Of a stretch of 64,000 nucleotides of DNA, positions 53,852-61,985 are shown in pieces. This stretch comes from CAZABP01 sp964483245 (lineage in GTDB: Bacteria > Planctomycetota > UBA1135 > UBA2386). The stretch spans positions 60,190 through 124,189 of the forward strand of contig CAZABP010000007.1 in NCBI GenBank assembly GCA_964483245.1, written 5' to 3'. Made by a program: the position numbers and the translations under genes. The stretch's first letter is position 1. The number at the start of each line of letters is the position of its first letter. The notes under the pieces were generated by a model that saw only the letters and a list, made by a program, of their open reading frames with translations, was not told the DNA's origin and did no database searches.

Positions 53852-54253
53852 TCAGCGCTTGGAGTACTGCGTCGAGCGGCGGGCCTTGCGATGGCCGTAC
53901 TTCTTGCGCTCGACCTTGCGCGGATCGCGCGTCAGCAGCCCGTTCTCGCGCAGCACCGGCTCGCTGACCGGGTTGTCCAGCTTCAGTGCGCGGGCGATCC
54001 CGAGGCTGACCGCGCCGGCCTGCCCCATGATCCCGCCACCTTCGACGTTGGCGTGGATGTCGTAGTTGCCGGCACCCTCGACCGCCTTCAGCGGACGCGC
54101 CGCCTGGCGGCGCGTGTCCTCGGACGTGAAGAACTGCTCGAACGGCTTGCCGTTGACGACGAACTGGCCGCTGCCGCTCTTGATGCGGACCCGGGCGACC
54201 GAAGTCTTGCGCCGGCCGGTGCCCCAGACCCAGGGATCGTTGTTGGCTACCAC
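53852..54253 (-). CDS. rpsI: Ribosomal protein uS9
   Basis: The 133-residue protein has the S9 signatures GTGRRKTSVARVRI (residues 11-24), GGGIMGQAGAVSLGIARAL and the basic C-terminus ERKKYGHRKARRSTQYSKR, whose last Lys-Arg contact P-site tRNA. It follows rplM after 16 bp, the near-universal order rplM-rpsI. Confidence 0.98.
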   Translation of the reverse strand: MVANNDPWVWGTGRRKTSVARVRIKSGSGQFVVNGKPFEQFFTSEDTRRQAARPLKAVEGAGNYDIHANVEGGGIMGQAGAVSLGIARALKLDNPVSEPVLRENGLLTRDPRKVERKKYGHRKARRSTQYSKR

Positions 54254-54269
54254 GGAGTCGTTTCCCTCG

Positions 54270-54719
54270 TTACCTGATCAGATCCTCGAGCGGCTTCGGC
54301 TGCTGCGCCGTGTGCGGGTGCTCGGCGCCGGCGTAGACCTTCAGGCGCGCCAGCATCGCGCGGCCGATCCGGTTCTTCGGCAACATCCGGCGCACGACGT
54401 TCTTGACGAACTGCTCCGGATTGCGCGCCATCAGCTCGCCGGTCGTCTCCTCCTTCAGGCCGCCCGGGAATCCGCTCCAGCGGGTGTGGACCTCGCGGTC
54501 CAGCTTCGCCGGTGCGATGACCGCCTTGCTGGCGTTGGTCACGATGACGCCACCGCCGACCAGCATGTGCGGCGTGTAGTCGGGGCGGTGTTTGCCCATC
54601 AAGACCGTCGCGATCGTCGTCGCCATCCGGCCGAGCACGTGCTTCGACGCGTCGACGACGTACCAATCGGTCATGGCACGGTCGTGGTCCTGCTGCGTCG
54701 CGAATGTGGTCCTGGTCAT
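54270..54719 (-). CDS. rplM: Ribosomal protein uL13
   Basis: The 149-residue protein has WYVVDASKHVLGRMAT (residues 19-34), GKHRPDYTPHMLVGG, VKNVVRRMLPKNRIGRAML and LKVYAGAEHPHTAQQPKPL, all typical of L13. It leads the rplM-rpsI unit; a promoter of the same type as that of rpmH lies ~55 bp upstream. The ATG at 54719 gives the usual N-terminal extension before DWYVVDA. Confidence 0.98.
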   Translation of the reverse strand: MTRTTFATQQDHDRAMTDWYVVDASKHVLGRMATTIATVLMGKHRPDYTPHMLVGGGVIVTNASKAVIAPAKLDREVHTRWSGFPGGLKEETTGELMARNPEQFVKNVVRRMLPKNRIGRAMLARLKVYAGAEHPHTAQQPKPLEDLIR

Positions 54720-54773
54720 CGGTCGTTCGCCGGACCGGCCGCCTGCCGGGCGGGCCGGGATTCGGGGGCCGGG

Positions 54774-54801
54774 AAGGTAGCGGGGCCGCAGGTCGAGTCA
54801 A
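54774..54801 (-). promoter_or_regulatory. Promoter of rplM-rpsI
   Basis: Minus strand: TTGACT (-35, 54801-54796), 16-bp spacer, TACCTT (-10, 54779-54774). It closely resembles the rpmH promoter. The leader to ATG 54719 is ~48 nt. Confidence 0.55.
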
Positions 54802-54822
54802 GGGCGGCGGCGCCCGTGAAGC

Positions 54823-55389
54823 TCAACCCAGCAGCTCGGCAGCCGTGATCCCATCGCCGCCCGGTAGCCGGAGCACGTCGGCTCCCGTGCAGACCCGGAC
54901 CTGCGCATACCGCTCCCCGGCCGGTTCGGCGAACGCGTGGATCCGCTGCCGGCGCAGCTCCAGGATCCACAGCTCCGGCACGCCCAGCCGCGCGTAGATC
55001 GGCAGCTTCGCGTCGCGGTCGCGCCGCAGCGAGGTGTCGGCGATCTCGATCGCCAGCAGCGTGTCGGCGGGAGTGGGATGGCGGGAGCGGTAGTAGTCGG
55101 GATCCGGGCGCAGCAGCGTCAGGTCCGGCAGGAAGCAGTTGAAGCGATCGAGCAGCAGCGGGTTCTGCACGCGGACGATGCAGGCGCTCGAGCAGCGCTG
55201 ACCCAGCAGATGATTCAGCCGATCGACGTTGCCGCTGTGTCTCGGGCCAGGAACCGGCACCTCGACGACCTCACCGTCGATCAGTTCGATCCGCTCGTCG
55301 TGCGGGAAGATCCCGGCGCGCGTCATCCGCTCGACGTCGTCGATATCGAACCGCCTGCGCGGCAGGACTTCGGGGCTGCGGGCCATCAT
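54823..55389 (-). CDS. Uma2-family (DUF820) nuclease-like protein
   Basis: The 188-residue protein has the PD-(D/E)xK-type arrangement of Uma2/DUF820: LIDGEVVEVPVPGPRHS, FLPDLTLLRPD, LAIEIADTSLRRDRDAKL and YARLGVPELWIL. Asp in FLPDL, Glu in AIEIAD and the following Lys would form the nuclease site. Uma2 genes occur in many copies in cyanobacteria and Planctomycetota; no biological role is established. The start is ATGATG at 55389. Divergent from the AbiEii-like pair. Confidence 0.88.
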   Translation of the reverse strand: MMARSPEVLPRRRFDIDDVERMTRAGIFPHDERIELIDGEVVEVPVPGPRHSGNVDRLNHLLGQRCSSACIVRVQNPLLLDRFNCFLPDLTLLRPDPDYYRSRHPTPADTLLAIEIADTSLRRDRDAKLPIYARLGVPELWILELRRQRIHAFAEPAGERYAQVRVCTGADVLRLPGGDGITAAELLG

Positions 55390-55527
55390 GGGGCATCGTA
55401 GCCCATGGAATGACGCGGCCCGATCCGGGCAGGAAATGCGGGCGGCGTCAGCGGAACGACTGCGCAGCCGTGGGCACGCGCTCGACCTGCAAGTTTGCAA
55501 GCCTGCTGCTATCTAGAATCCCGCTGC

Positions 55528-56196
55528 ATGGGCGACCTCGAAGACTGGCAACACCTGCTCGACGCAGAGCGCCGGATCCAGGCGATGGTCCCCGGTGCCG
55601 TTCTCGTCGGCGGTACTGCGGTCGCGTTGCATCTGCGCCACCGCCTGAGCCTCGACGGCGATCATGTGCTCGCCGACCTCCGTGACCGATTCGACCAGGT
55701 TCTGGCGACGCTCGACGCCAACCCGGCATGGCGAACGGAGCGCCTGCAGCGACCGGTGTTGATCCTCGGATCGTTCGACCGCGCAATGACCGGCCTGCGT
55801 CAGCTTCGAAGATCGCGACCCCTCGACACCGAGGTGCGCGAAGGGCTGCGCGTCCCGACGCTCGAGGAACTGGCGCGGATCAAGAGCTGGATGCTGGTGG
55901 ATCGGAACACCACGCGTGACTACGTGGACGTCGTTGCGATCTTCGAGGCGCTCGGCCAGGACCGCGTCAGGCAAGCGCTCACTGGCTTCGACTCGTTGTA
56001 TGGCACAGGACCGGGCGGTTCACCCGCCTCGATCCAACTGATCGAGCGCCTGCGTGCAGGCGCACCGCAAGACTACGCGCGGATCGACCTCGCGGACTAC
56101 AAGGGCATCCGCGCGCCATGGAACGACTGGTCCGTCGTCGCCGCCCACGGGATCGGGTGGGCGGGACGCCTCGCCGGCTGGAGCCTTGGGGCATGA
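55528..56196 (+). CDS. AbiEii-like nucleotidyltransferase, putative toxin
   Basis: The 222-residue protein has the pattern VLVGGTAVALHLRHRLSLDGD (GGT, then RxSxD) of AbiEii/AbiGii-type nucleotidyltransferases, followed by PTLEELARIKSWMLVDRNTTRDYVD, a segment also typical of that family. Some such enzymes act as toxins of abortive-infection or toxin-antitoxin systems by modifying tRNA. It overlaps the next small gene by 4 bp. The usual AbiEi regulator gene is not present. ATG 55528 is the first ATG beside the homologous region. Toxin action is inferred, not shown. Confidence 0.72.
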   Translation: MGDLEDWQHLLDAERRIQAMVPGAVLVGGTAVALHLRHRLSLDGDHVLADLRDRFDQVLATLDANPAWRTERLQRPVLILGSFDRAMTGLRQLRRSRPLDTEVREGLRVPTLEELARIKSWMLVDRNTTRDYVDVVAIFEALGQDRVRQALTGFDSLYGTGPGGSPASIQLIERLRAGAPQDYARIDLADYKGIRAPWNDWSVVAAHGIGWAGRLAGWSLGA

Positions 56197-56501
56197 CGGA
56201 TCCGCTGACCACGTTGTCACAGTCGCGCGCGCTGTGGAACTTCGCGCGTTTCGATCTCGGCAACGACGAGGCGCTCGCGCAGATCCTCGACCGCGGCAGC
56301 CTGGAGGACTGGCGCGCGCTCTACACCCTGATGGGTGGCACGAGCACAGCGGCTGGCGCGCTGCGAGCCCGGGTGCGCAACCTCCTGTTCCGCGTCCCGA
56401 CGGGGCATCCGTGGTTCTGGTTGGCAGCGCTCGAAAGCCTCGGGGATCCGATCGAGACGGCGCGGCAGCCGAGACTGGACGACGGCCTCGCCGACGTGTG
56501 A
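56193..56501 (+). CDS. Small partner protein, candidate antitoxin
   Basis: A 102-residue protein overlapping the nucleotidyltransferase gene by 4 bp (ATGA). Its middle, LWNFARFDLGNDEALAQ followed by ILDRGSLEDWRALY, resembles the short proteins (LFW..., then VLERGDWEDIRWL) encoded beside AbiEii-like enzymes and annotated as DUF6922-type; these are presumed antitoxins. No DNA-binding helix-turn-helix is certain. Being downstream of the enzyme gene is the reverse of the common order. Confidence 0.6.
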   Translation: MTDPLTTLSQSRALWNFARFDLGNDEALAQILDRGSLEDWRALYTLMGGTSTAAGALRARVRNLLFRVPTGHPWFWLAALESLGDPIETARQPRLDDGLADV

Positions 56502-56517
56502 CCGCCGCCGCACGCGC

Positions 56518-57984
56518 TCAATCCACCGTCCGCACCTGCACCGTGTTGGTCAGCCCCTGCGTCCGCGTCGTCCCGCTGACGAACACGTAGCGATCCTTCG
56601 GCCGCAGGTAGCCGCGCTGCTTCAGGAGCTCCTCCGCCTCGAGCGACATCTCGTGCGACGTGCGCACGCGGCTCAGCTTGTGCGCGACCACGCCCCAGGT
56701 CAGCGCGAGCCGCTGCACGGTGCGCTGGGAGGGGGTGAACGCGACCAGCCGCGTCGGCGTGCGTTCGGCCGCGATCATGCCGGCGGTCGAGCCGCTCTCG
56801 GTCAACACGGCGATCAGTCGCGCACCGGATTCGATCGCGGCGTACGCCGCGGCGCGCACGGTCGCCTGCGACACGCTGGTCGTGCTGACGACGCGGTCGG
56901 CGCGGCGGGCGCGCCGGCGCCGCAGGTACTCGAAGTGGCTGAACTGATCCTCCTCGGCGTGGCGGATGATCTGGTTCATCGTGCGCACGGCGCGGATCGG
57001 ATGCCGCCCGGACGCGGTCTCGGCCGACAGCATGACGGCGGAGGTCCCGTCGTAGATCGCATTCGCGACGTCGGACGCTTCGGCGCGCGTCGGCCGCGGA
57101 TTGGTCACCATGGATTCGAGCATCTGCGTCGCCGTGATCACCGGCTTCGCGGCCTCGATGCACATCCGGATGATCCGCTTCTGGATCGATGGCACGACCT
57201 CCGGGCCGAGCTCGACCCCCATGTCCCCGCGCGCCACCATGACGGCGTCGCTGACCGCCAGGATCGCCGCGAAGTCGCGCACCGCCTCCGGACGCTCGAT
57301 CTTCGCGACGACCAGCGCGTCGCCGTCGGCACCGTGGATCAGCTTGCGCAGCCGCGCGACGTCGTCCGGCGTGCGCACGAACGACTGCGCGATGAAGTCG
57401 GCGCCGCAGCGCAACGCGCAGCGCAGGTCCTCGACGTCCTTCGGTGACAGGCTGCTGGCCGACACCTCGGTGCCGGGCAGGTTGACGCCCTTGAACTGCT
57501 TCAGCAGCCCGCCGGTCACGACCCGCGTCGTGATCTCGCCATCATGCACCTTGCCGACCTTCAGCTCGATGTTGCCGTCGTCGAGCAGGATGCTCTGGCC
57601 CGCCTCCACGTCGTCGGCGAGGCCGCTGTAGCCGCAGCCGATCCGCAGCACCTCGCCCGGCTCCGGCACCCGGCCGACGACGCCCGGCTCCGTCGTGATC
57701 ACGAGCGGCTGACCGCGCTGCACCCAGATCGGCTCCGCGTCGGCCAGCGGTCCGATCCGGATCTTCGGCCCCTGCAGATCGACCAGCACGCCGACGCTCC
57801 GATCCATCTCGCGCGCGAGCTTGCGCACGAGGCGGACGGTCTTCGCCATCGTCGCATGGTCGGTGTGCGCGGCATTCAGCCGGAACACGTCCGCCCCGGC
57901 GCGCAGCAGTCCGGTGATGGAACGGGAATCCATCGTGGCCGGGCCGAGCGTGGCCACGATCTTCGTGCGAGGGTGGAGCAACAT
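56518..57984 (-). CDS. pyk: Pyruvate kinase
   Basis: Pyruvate kinase converts phosphoenolpyruvate and ADP to pyruvate and ATP. The protein (488 residues from ATG 57984) shows RTKIVATLGPATM at the start, LQGPKIRIG, the signature VVAKIERPEAV, VMVARGDMGVELGPE, and ITATQMLESMVTNPRPTRAE. The C-terminal domain (~350-488) is complete. An ATG ten codons upstream (58014) would add a basic segment; neither has a Shine-Dalgarno. Convergent with the AbiEii-like pair 16 bp away. Confidence 0.96.
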   Translation of the reverse strand: MLLHPRTKIVATLGPATMDSRSITGLLRAGADVFRLNAAHTDHATMAKTVRLVRKLAREMDRSVGVLVDLQGPKIRIGPLADAEPIWVQRGQPLVITTEPGVVGRVPEPGEVLRIGCGYSGLADDVEAGQSILLDDGNIELKVGKVHDGEITTRVVTGGLLKQFKGVNLPGTEVSASSLSPKDVEDLRCALRCGADFIAQSFVRTPDDVARLRKLIHGADGDALVVAKIERPEAVRDFAAILAVSDAVMVARGDMGVELGPEVVPSIQKRIIRMCIEAAKPVITATQMLESMVTNPRPTRAEASDVANAIYDGTSAVMLSAETASGRHPIRAVRTMNQIIRHAEEDQFSHFEYLRRRRARRADRVVSTTSVSQATVRAAAYAAIESGARLIAVLTESGSTAGMIAAERTPTRLVAFTPSQRTVQRLALTWGVVAHKLSRVRTSHEMSLEAEELLKQRGYLRPKDRYVFVSGTTRTQGLTNTVQVRTVD

Positions 57985-58086
57985 GCGCAGCGCGCGGCGG
58001 AGCGCGCGCATCATGCCCGGTTCGCGCGGCGGCTCAACAGATGCGCGGCGATTCGGCCGTCCGCCGCGTTCGGACAGAACGATCGC

Positions 58087-59187
58087 TCAGAACGTCGCGC
58101 GCGCGCCCTTCCACCAGTCCTGCCAGCGGCGCTGCGCGGCGGCGAGCTGCGCCTTGGTGCCGTCCGACTCGAACGGGATCTTCTGCCCGGTCAGCGTCTT
58201 CAGCGAGCTGTATGCAGTATCCCGCACGATCGACTCCGGATCCGCGAGCGCCTCGATCAGCGCATCCACCGCATCGACGTGACGGAATGCCGCGAGCCCG
58301 TCGGCGACGTAGCGGCGCACGAACAGATCCGGATCGCGCAGCGCGCCGACCAGCGCCGGCAGCACGTTCAGGTCCTTGGACTGCAGCAGCTTGTCGACGG
58401 CGTCGAAGCGCACGCCCGGATCGGTGTCGGACAACCGCGAGATCTCGTGCGCGAGCGCCGGCGGGATCGCGGGCGCTGCCGGGGCCGCCGCGGGTGCTGC
58501 TTCCGGCGCGGTCGGCTGCATCGGAGCTGGCTCGGCGTCCCCCTCGAACCCGGATGGCGCGGCGCGCGGCAGCGCCTTGACCGCTGCGACTTCGCCGGCG
58601 AGCCGTGCGAGCTCACCTTCGATCGTGCCCAGGCGCAGCGCCTGCTCCTGCGCCGTCGCGAGGAGCCGTTCGATCCGCTCGCCGATCTGCGTCGTGCGCT
58701 GGTCGAGCGCGCTGCCGGAGCTGCTCAGCCCGTCGGCGATGCCGGCGATCCGCTCGGTGACCGCTCCCTGCTGCGACTCCAGCTTGCGCAGATCCGTCTG
58801 CGTCGCGAGGCCGCCGACCGCCAGCTCGATCGCCGCGAGCCGCTCCGCCTGCGTGCCGGCGACTGTCTCGACCGAGTGCAACCGGTCTTCGAACCAGCCG
58901 CGCTCCTCGGTCATGCGCCAGTCGAGGAACATCGTCCCGGCCGCGATCGCGGCCAGCAGCGCGAGGCCGGCGCCGACCAGCGCACCGCTACCGGCGCGCG
59001 CGCCGGACGCCGGCTGCGCCCCACCCGGATCCGCCGGCGCCAGCACAGCCGGGGGTGCCAGCTGCGTCAGGCAGCAGGCACCGACCAGCCGCTCGCCGGC
59101 GCGCCGCGCCCGCCCTTGGGCGAGGTCCGCTTCCGGCACCGAGGAGTTGCAGAGATCGCAGAAGAACAGCTCGACTTCGGGTTGCAT
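58087..59187 (-). CDS. Membrane protein with N-terminal zinc ribbon, coiled coil and HEAT repeats
   Basis: The 366-residue protein begins with a cysteine motif (FFCDLCNSSVPEADL, then GACC) that looks like a cytoplasmic zinc-binding head. A membrane segment (~residues 70-88), a coiled coil (~95-205), a Pro/Ala-rich linker, and HEAT-like repeats (~240-330: DPGVRFDAVDKLLQ, DPDLFVRRYVADGLAAF, DPESIVRDTAYSSL) follow. It ends RRWQDWWKG. No enzymatic motif; probably a scaffold. Between pyk and metK, 60-160 bp from each. Confidence 0.7.
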   Translation of the reverse strand: MQPEVELFFCDLCNSSVPEADLAQGRARRAGERLVGACCLTQLAPPAVLAPADPGGAQPASGARAGSGALVGAGLALLAAIAAGTMFLDWRMTEERGWFEDRLHSVETVAGTQAERLAAIELAVGGLATQTDLRKLESQQGAVTERIAGIADGLSSSGSALDQRTTQIGERIERLLATAQEQALRLGTIEGELARLAGEVAAVKALPRAAPSGFEGDAEPAPMQPTAPEAAPAAAPAAPAIPPALAHEISRLSDTDPGVRFDAVDKLLQSKDLNVLPALVGALRDPDLFVRRYVADGLAAFRHVDAVDALIEALADPESIVRDTAYSSLKTLTGQKIPFESDGTKAQLAAAQRRWQDWWKGARATF

Positions 59188-59351
59188 CGGCAGAGTTCCG
59201 GCGCCGCCACCCGGCGGTCCGGAAGTTCATAGTCTCGCGCCGCGGCGGTGAAACCGCAGGCCCCGACTTTTCCTGCCGGTGCTGCCGCCGGCCGCCGCCC
59301 CGCAGCCGCGCCGATGGCACGGCGCGGTGGTCGCCGGCCGGACCGCGCCGC

Positions 59352-60533
59352 TCAGACGCGCGCGGCCGTCGCCGCCGCTTCCTTGAGCTGCTCGACGCGG
59401 TCGGTCTGTTCCCACGTGAACCCGTCACCGCGCCGGCCGAAGTGGCCGTAGCGCGCCGTCTCGCGGTAGATCGGTCGCTTCAGCCGCAGGCCCTTGATGA
59501 TCGCTGCCGGCCGCAGGTCGAACACCTTGCGCACGATGCTGGTCAACGCGGTCTCGTCGATGTTGCCGGTGCCGAACGTGTCGCAGCGGATGCTGACCGG
59601 CTCGGCGACACCGATCGCATACGCGACCTGCACCTCGCAGCGGTCGGCGAGCCCGGCGGCGACGACGTTCTTCGCGACCCAGCGGGCGGCATACGCCGCC
59701 GAGCGATCCACCTTGCTCGGATCCTTGCCGGAGAACGCTCCCCCACCGTGGCGACCCATGCCGCCGTACGTGTCGACGATGATCTTGCGCCCGGTCAGTC
59801 CCGCATCCGCCTTGGGGCCACCTTCGACGAACCGGCCGGTCGGGTTCAGGAACCAGCGCGTCTGCGCATCGAGCATCTCCCGCGGCAGCACCGACTCGGC
59901 GACGCTGCGCAGCGCCTGCTTCAACTTCGCATCGGCGATGTCCGGCGCATGTTGATGCGAGATCACGACCGTGTGGATCCGGCGCGGCTGGTGCTGCGCG
60001 TCGTACTCGACGGTCAGCTGCGACTTCGCATCCGGGCGCAGGAACGGCAGCTTGCCGCTCTTCCGCTCGGCCGCGAGCGCCTCGAGGATCCGGTGCGACC
60101 AGTAGATCGGGAACGGCATCAGCTCCGGCGTCTCGCGGCAGGCGTAGCCGAACATCATCCCCTGGTCCCCCGCCCCCTGCTCCTTGCTCTGCGACGTGTG
60201 CGCGTCGACGCCGAGCGCGATGTCGGGCGACTGCGTCCCGATCGCCGTCAACACGGCGCACGAGTTCGCATCGAACCCGATCGATGGGTCGTGGTAGCCG
60301 ATCTCGGCGACGACGTCGCGCGCGACCTGCTGGTAGTCGATGCGGGCCTTCGCCGTGATCTCGCCGGTCACGACGACGAGTCCGCGCGACGTCAACGTCT
60401 CGCAGGCGACACGGGCGTCCGGATCCTCGGCCAGGATCGCGTCCAGGATCCCGTCCGAGATCTGGTCGCAGACCTTGTCGGGGTGTCCTTCGCTGACGGA
60501 CTCGCTGGTGAACAGGCGCAGCTCTTTGCTCAT
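59352..60533 (-). CDS. metK: S-adenosylmethionine synthetase
   Basis: MetK makes S-adenosylmethionine from methionine and ATP. The 393-residue protein has GHPDKVCDQISDGILDA (about residues 15-31), GAGDQGMMFGYA, the methionine-binding loop region, and GGGAFSGKDPSKVDRSAAYAAR split across the phosphate-binding loop. ATG 60533 (MSKELRLFTSESVSEG) is the standard start; a GTG/ATG seven codons upstream is possible. I looked for a SAM riboswitch in the 56-bp leader and saw none. Confidence 0.97.
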   Translation of the reverse strand: MSKELRLFTSESVSEGHPDKVCDQISDGILDAILAEDPDARVACETLTSRGLVVVTGEITAKARIDYQQVARDVVAEIGYHDPSIGFDANSCAVLTAIGTQSPDIALGVDAHTSQSKEQGAGDQGMMFGYACRETPELMPFPIYWSHRILEALAAERKSGKLPFLRPDAKSQLTVEYDAQHQPRRIHTVVISHQHAPDIADAKLKQALRSVAESVLPREMLDAQTRWFLNPTGRFVEGGPKADAGLTGRKIIVDTYGGMGRHGGGAFSGKDPSKVDRSAAYAARWVAKNVVAAGLADRCEVQVAYAIGVAEPVSIRCDTFGTGNIDETALTSIVRKVFDLRPAAIIKGLRLKRPIYRETARYGHFGRRGDGFTWEQTDRVEQLKEAAATAARV

Positions 60534-60589
60534 CGATCGTGGCTCTGGGTGCATGGGCCGCGCTGCAGCGGCAGCGCGGGGCGAGAAGT

Positions 60590-61966
60590 CTAGCCCGGCC
60601 CTTCGGCGGCGCGAGCGCCGGCTGCGGCGGCGACCGCGACGCCGCGCGCCGGCGTCGCCGGCAGCACGCTCGTCTCGAGCAGCGCGAGCGTCCGTTCCGT
60701 GGCGCCGTGGTTGCGCTCGATCAGCTCCTGCGCGCGCATCCCGATCGCGGCCGCGCGCTGCGGATCCGCGAGCAGCGCCGCCAGCTCGCGGCGCAGGCCG
60801 GCCGGGTCCGCGACCTGCACCAGCGCCTGCCCCTCGAGCAGCAGGGCGACGTCGGTGCGGAAGTTCCCGGTGTGCGGGCCGACGACGACCGCCTTGCCGT
60901 AGGCCGCCGGCTCCAACATGTTCTGCCCGCCATGCGGGACCAGGCTCCCGCCGACGAACGCGACGTCACCGGCGGCATAGAAGTCCTCGAGCAGGCCGAT
61001 CCGGTCGACGAGCAGGATCGCGGCGTCCGGCAGCGGCCGCCGCTCGGCGCCGGCAGCGCTCCAGGCGACGCAGCCGAAGCCTGCCGCCGCGAGCTGCTCG
61101 CGCACGCCGGCCGCGCGCTCAGGATGCCGCGGCGCCAGGACGAGCCGGATCGGCGCCCCGCGCTCCGCCGCGATCGCGGCCGTCGCGTGCGCCAGCTCGA
61201 GCTCCTCGCCGGCATGCGTCGACCCGGCGACGACGATTGCGCGCCGGTCCGGTGCGAGCCAGTCGCGCAGTGCCCGCGCCTCGGCCGTCGGCTCGCGCCG
61301 CCGTACGCCGTCGTACTTCATGTTCCCGGTGACGTGGATGCGTCCGGGCGCGACGCCGAGCTCCTGCAGGCGCCGGCGGTAGGCCTCGTCCTGCACGCAG
61401 TACAGCGTGATCCGGTCGAACTGCGGCAGCAGCCCGCGCACCCAGCGATAGCCGCGGAAGCTCCGCTCCGAGATCCGCCCGTTGATCACCGCGACCGGGA
61501 TCCGGCGCGCCGCGGCGGCTTCGAGGAACATCGGCCAGACCTCGAGCTCGACCAGCAGCACGCAGGCCGGCCGGATCCGGTCGAGCGCGCGCCCCGGGAA
61601 CGGCCCGAAGTCGAGCGGGTAGAACACGACGCGCAGATCCGGGTGCCGCTGCCGCGCCAGCGCATTGCCGGCCGGCGTCGTCGACGACAGCACGAGCTGC
61701 CAGTCCGGATGCCGCTCCCGCAGCGCGCGGATCAGCGTGCCGGCCGCCTTGACCTCGCCGACCGAGACGCCGTGGATCCAGACGACCGGTGCCCCAGGCG
61801 CCGAGCGAGGCACGCTGCCGAGGCGCTCGGCGATGCCGGGCAACGAACGCCGGTCGACGACCATGCGCCACAGCTGCGCCGGCAGATAGATCACCAGCAA
61901 GCCGATGGCGAAGACGACGTGATAGATCGCGATCGTCAGCGCCGAATACCACAGCGGTCTGCGCAC
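60590..61966 (-). CDS. waaA: 3-deoxy-D-manno-octulosonic acid transferase
   Basis: WaaA (KdtA) adds Kdo sugars to lipid A at the inner membrane. The 458-residue protein has an N-terminal membrane anchor (residues ~8-30), then VVWIHGVSVGEVKAAGTLI, VLLVELEVWPMFLE, INGRISERSFRGY, VTGNMKYDG, and the C-terminal VGGSLVPHGGQNMLEPAAYG. All are hallmarks of the family. The start is GTG at 61966, directly before the anchor. Its presence indicates a Kdo-containing lipopolysaccharide. It lies 19 bp after secA. Confidence 0.95.
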   Translation of the reverse strand: MRRPLWYSALTIAIYHVVFAIGLLVIYLPAQLWRMVVDRRSLPGIAERLGSVPRSAPGAPVVWIHGVSVGEVKAAGTLIRALRERHPDWQLVLSSTTPAGNALARQRHPDLRVVFYPLDFGPFPGRALDRIRPACVLLVELEVWPMFLEAAAARRIPVAVINGRISERSFRGYRWVRGLLPQFDRITLYCVQDEAYRRRLQELGVAPGRIHVTGNMKYDGVRRREPTAEARALRDWLAPDRRAIVVAGSTHAGEELELAHATAAIAAERGAPIRLVLAPRHPERAAGVREQLAAAGFGCVAWSAAGAERRPLPDAAILLVDRIGLLEDFYAAGDVAFVGGSLVPHGGQNMLEPAAYGKAVVVGPHTGNFRTDVALLLEGQALVQVADPAGLRRELAALLADPQRAAAIGMRAQELIERNHGATERTLALLETSVLPATPARGVAVAAAAGARAAEGPG

Positions 61967-61985
61967 GCGGGTCGGTCGCGCGCGC

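Noticed and set aside
60534..60589. SAM riboswitch before metK
   Set aside because: The leader is only 56 bp and shows no conserved SAM-I or SAM-II features.
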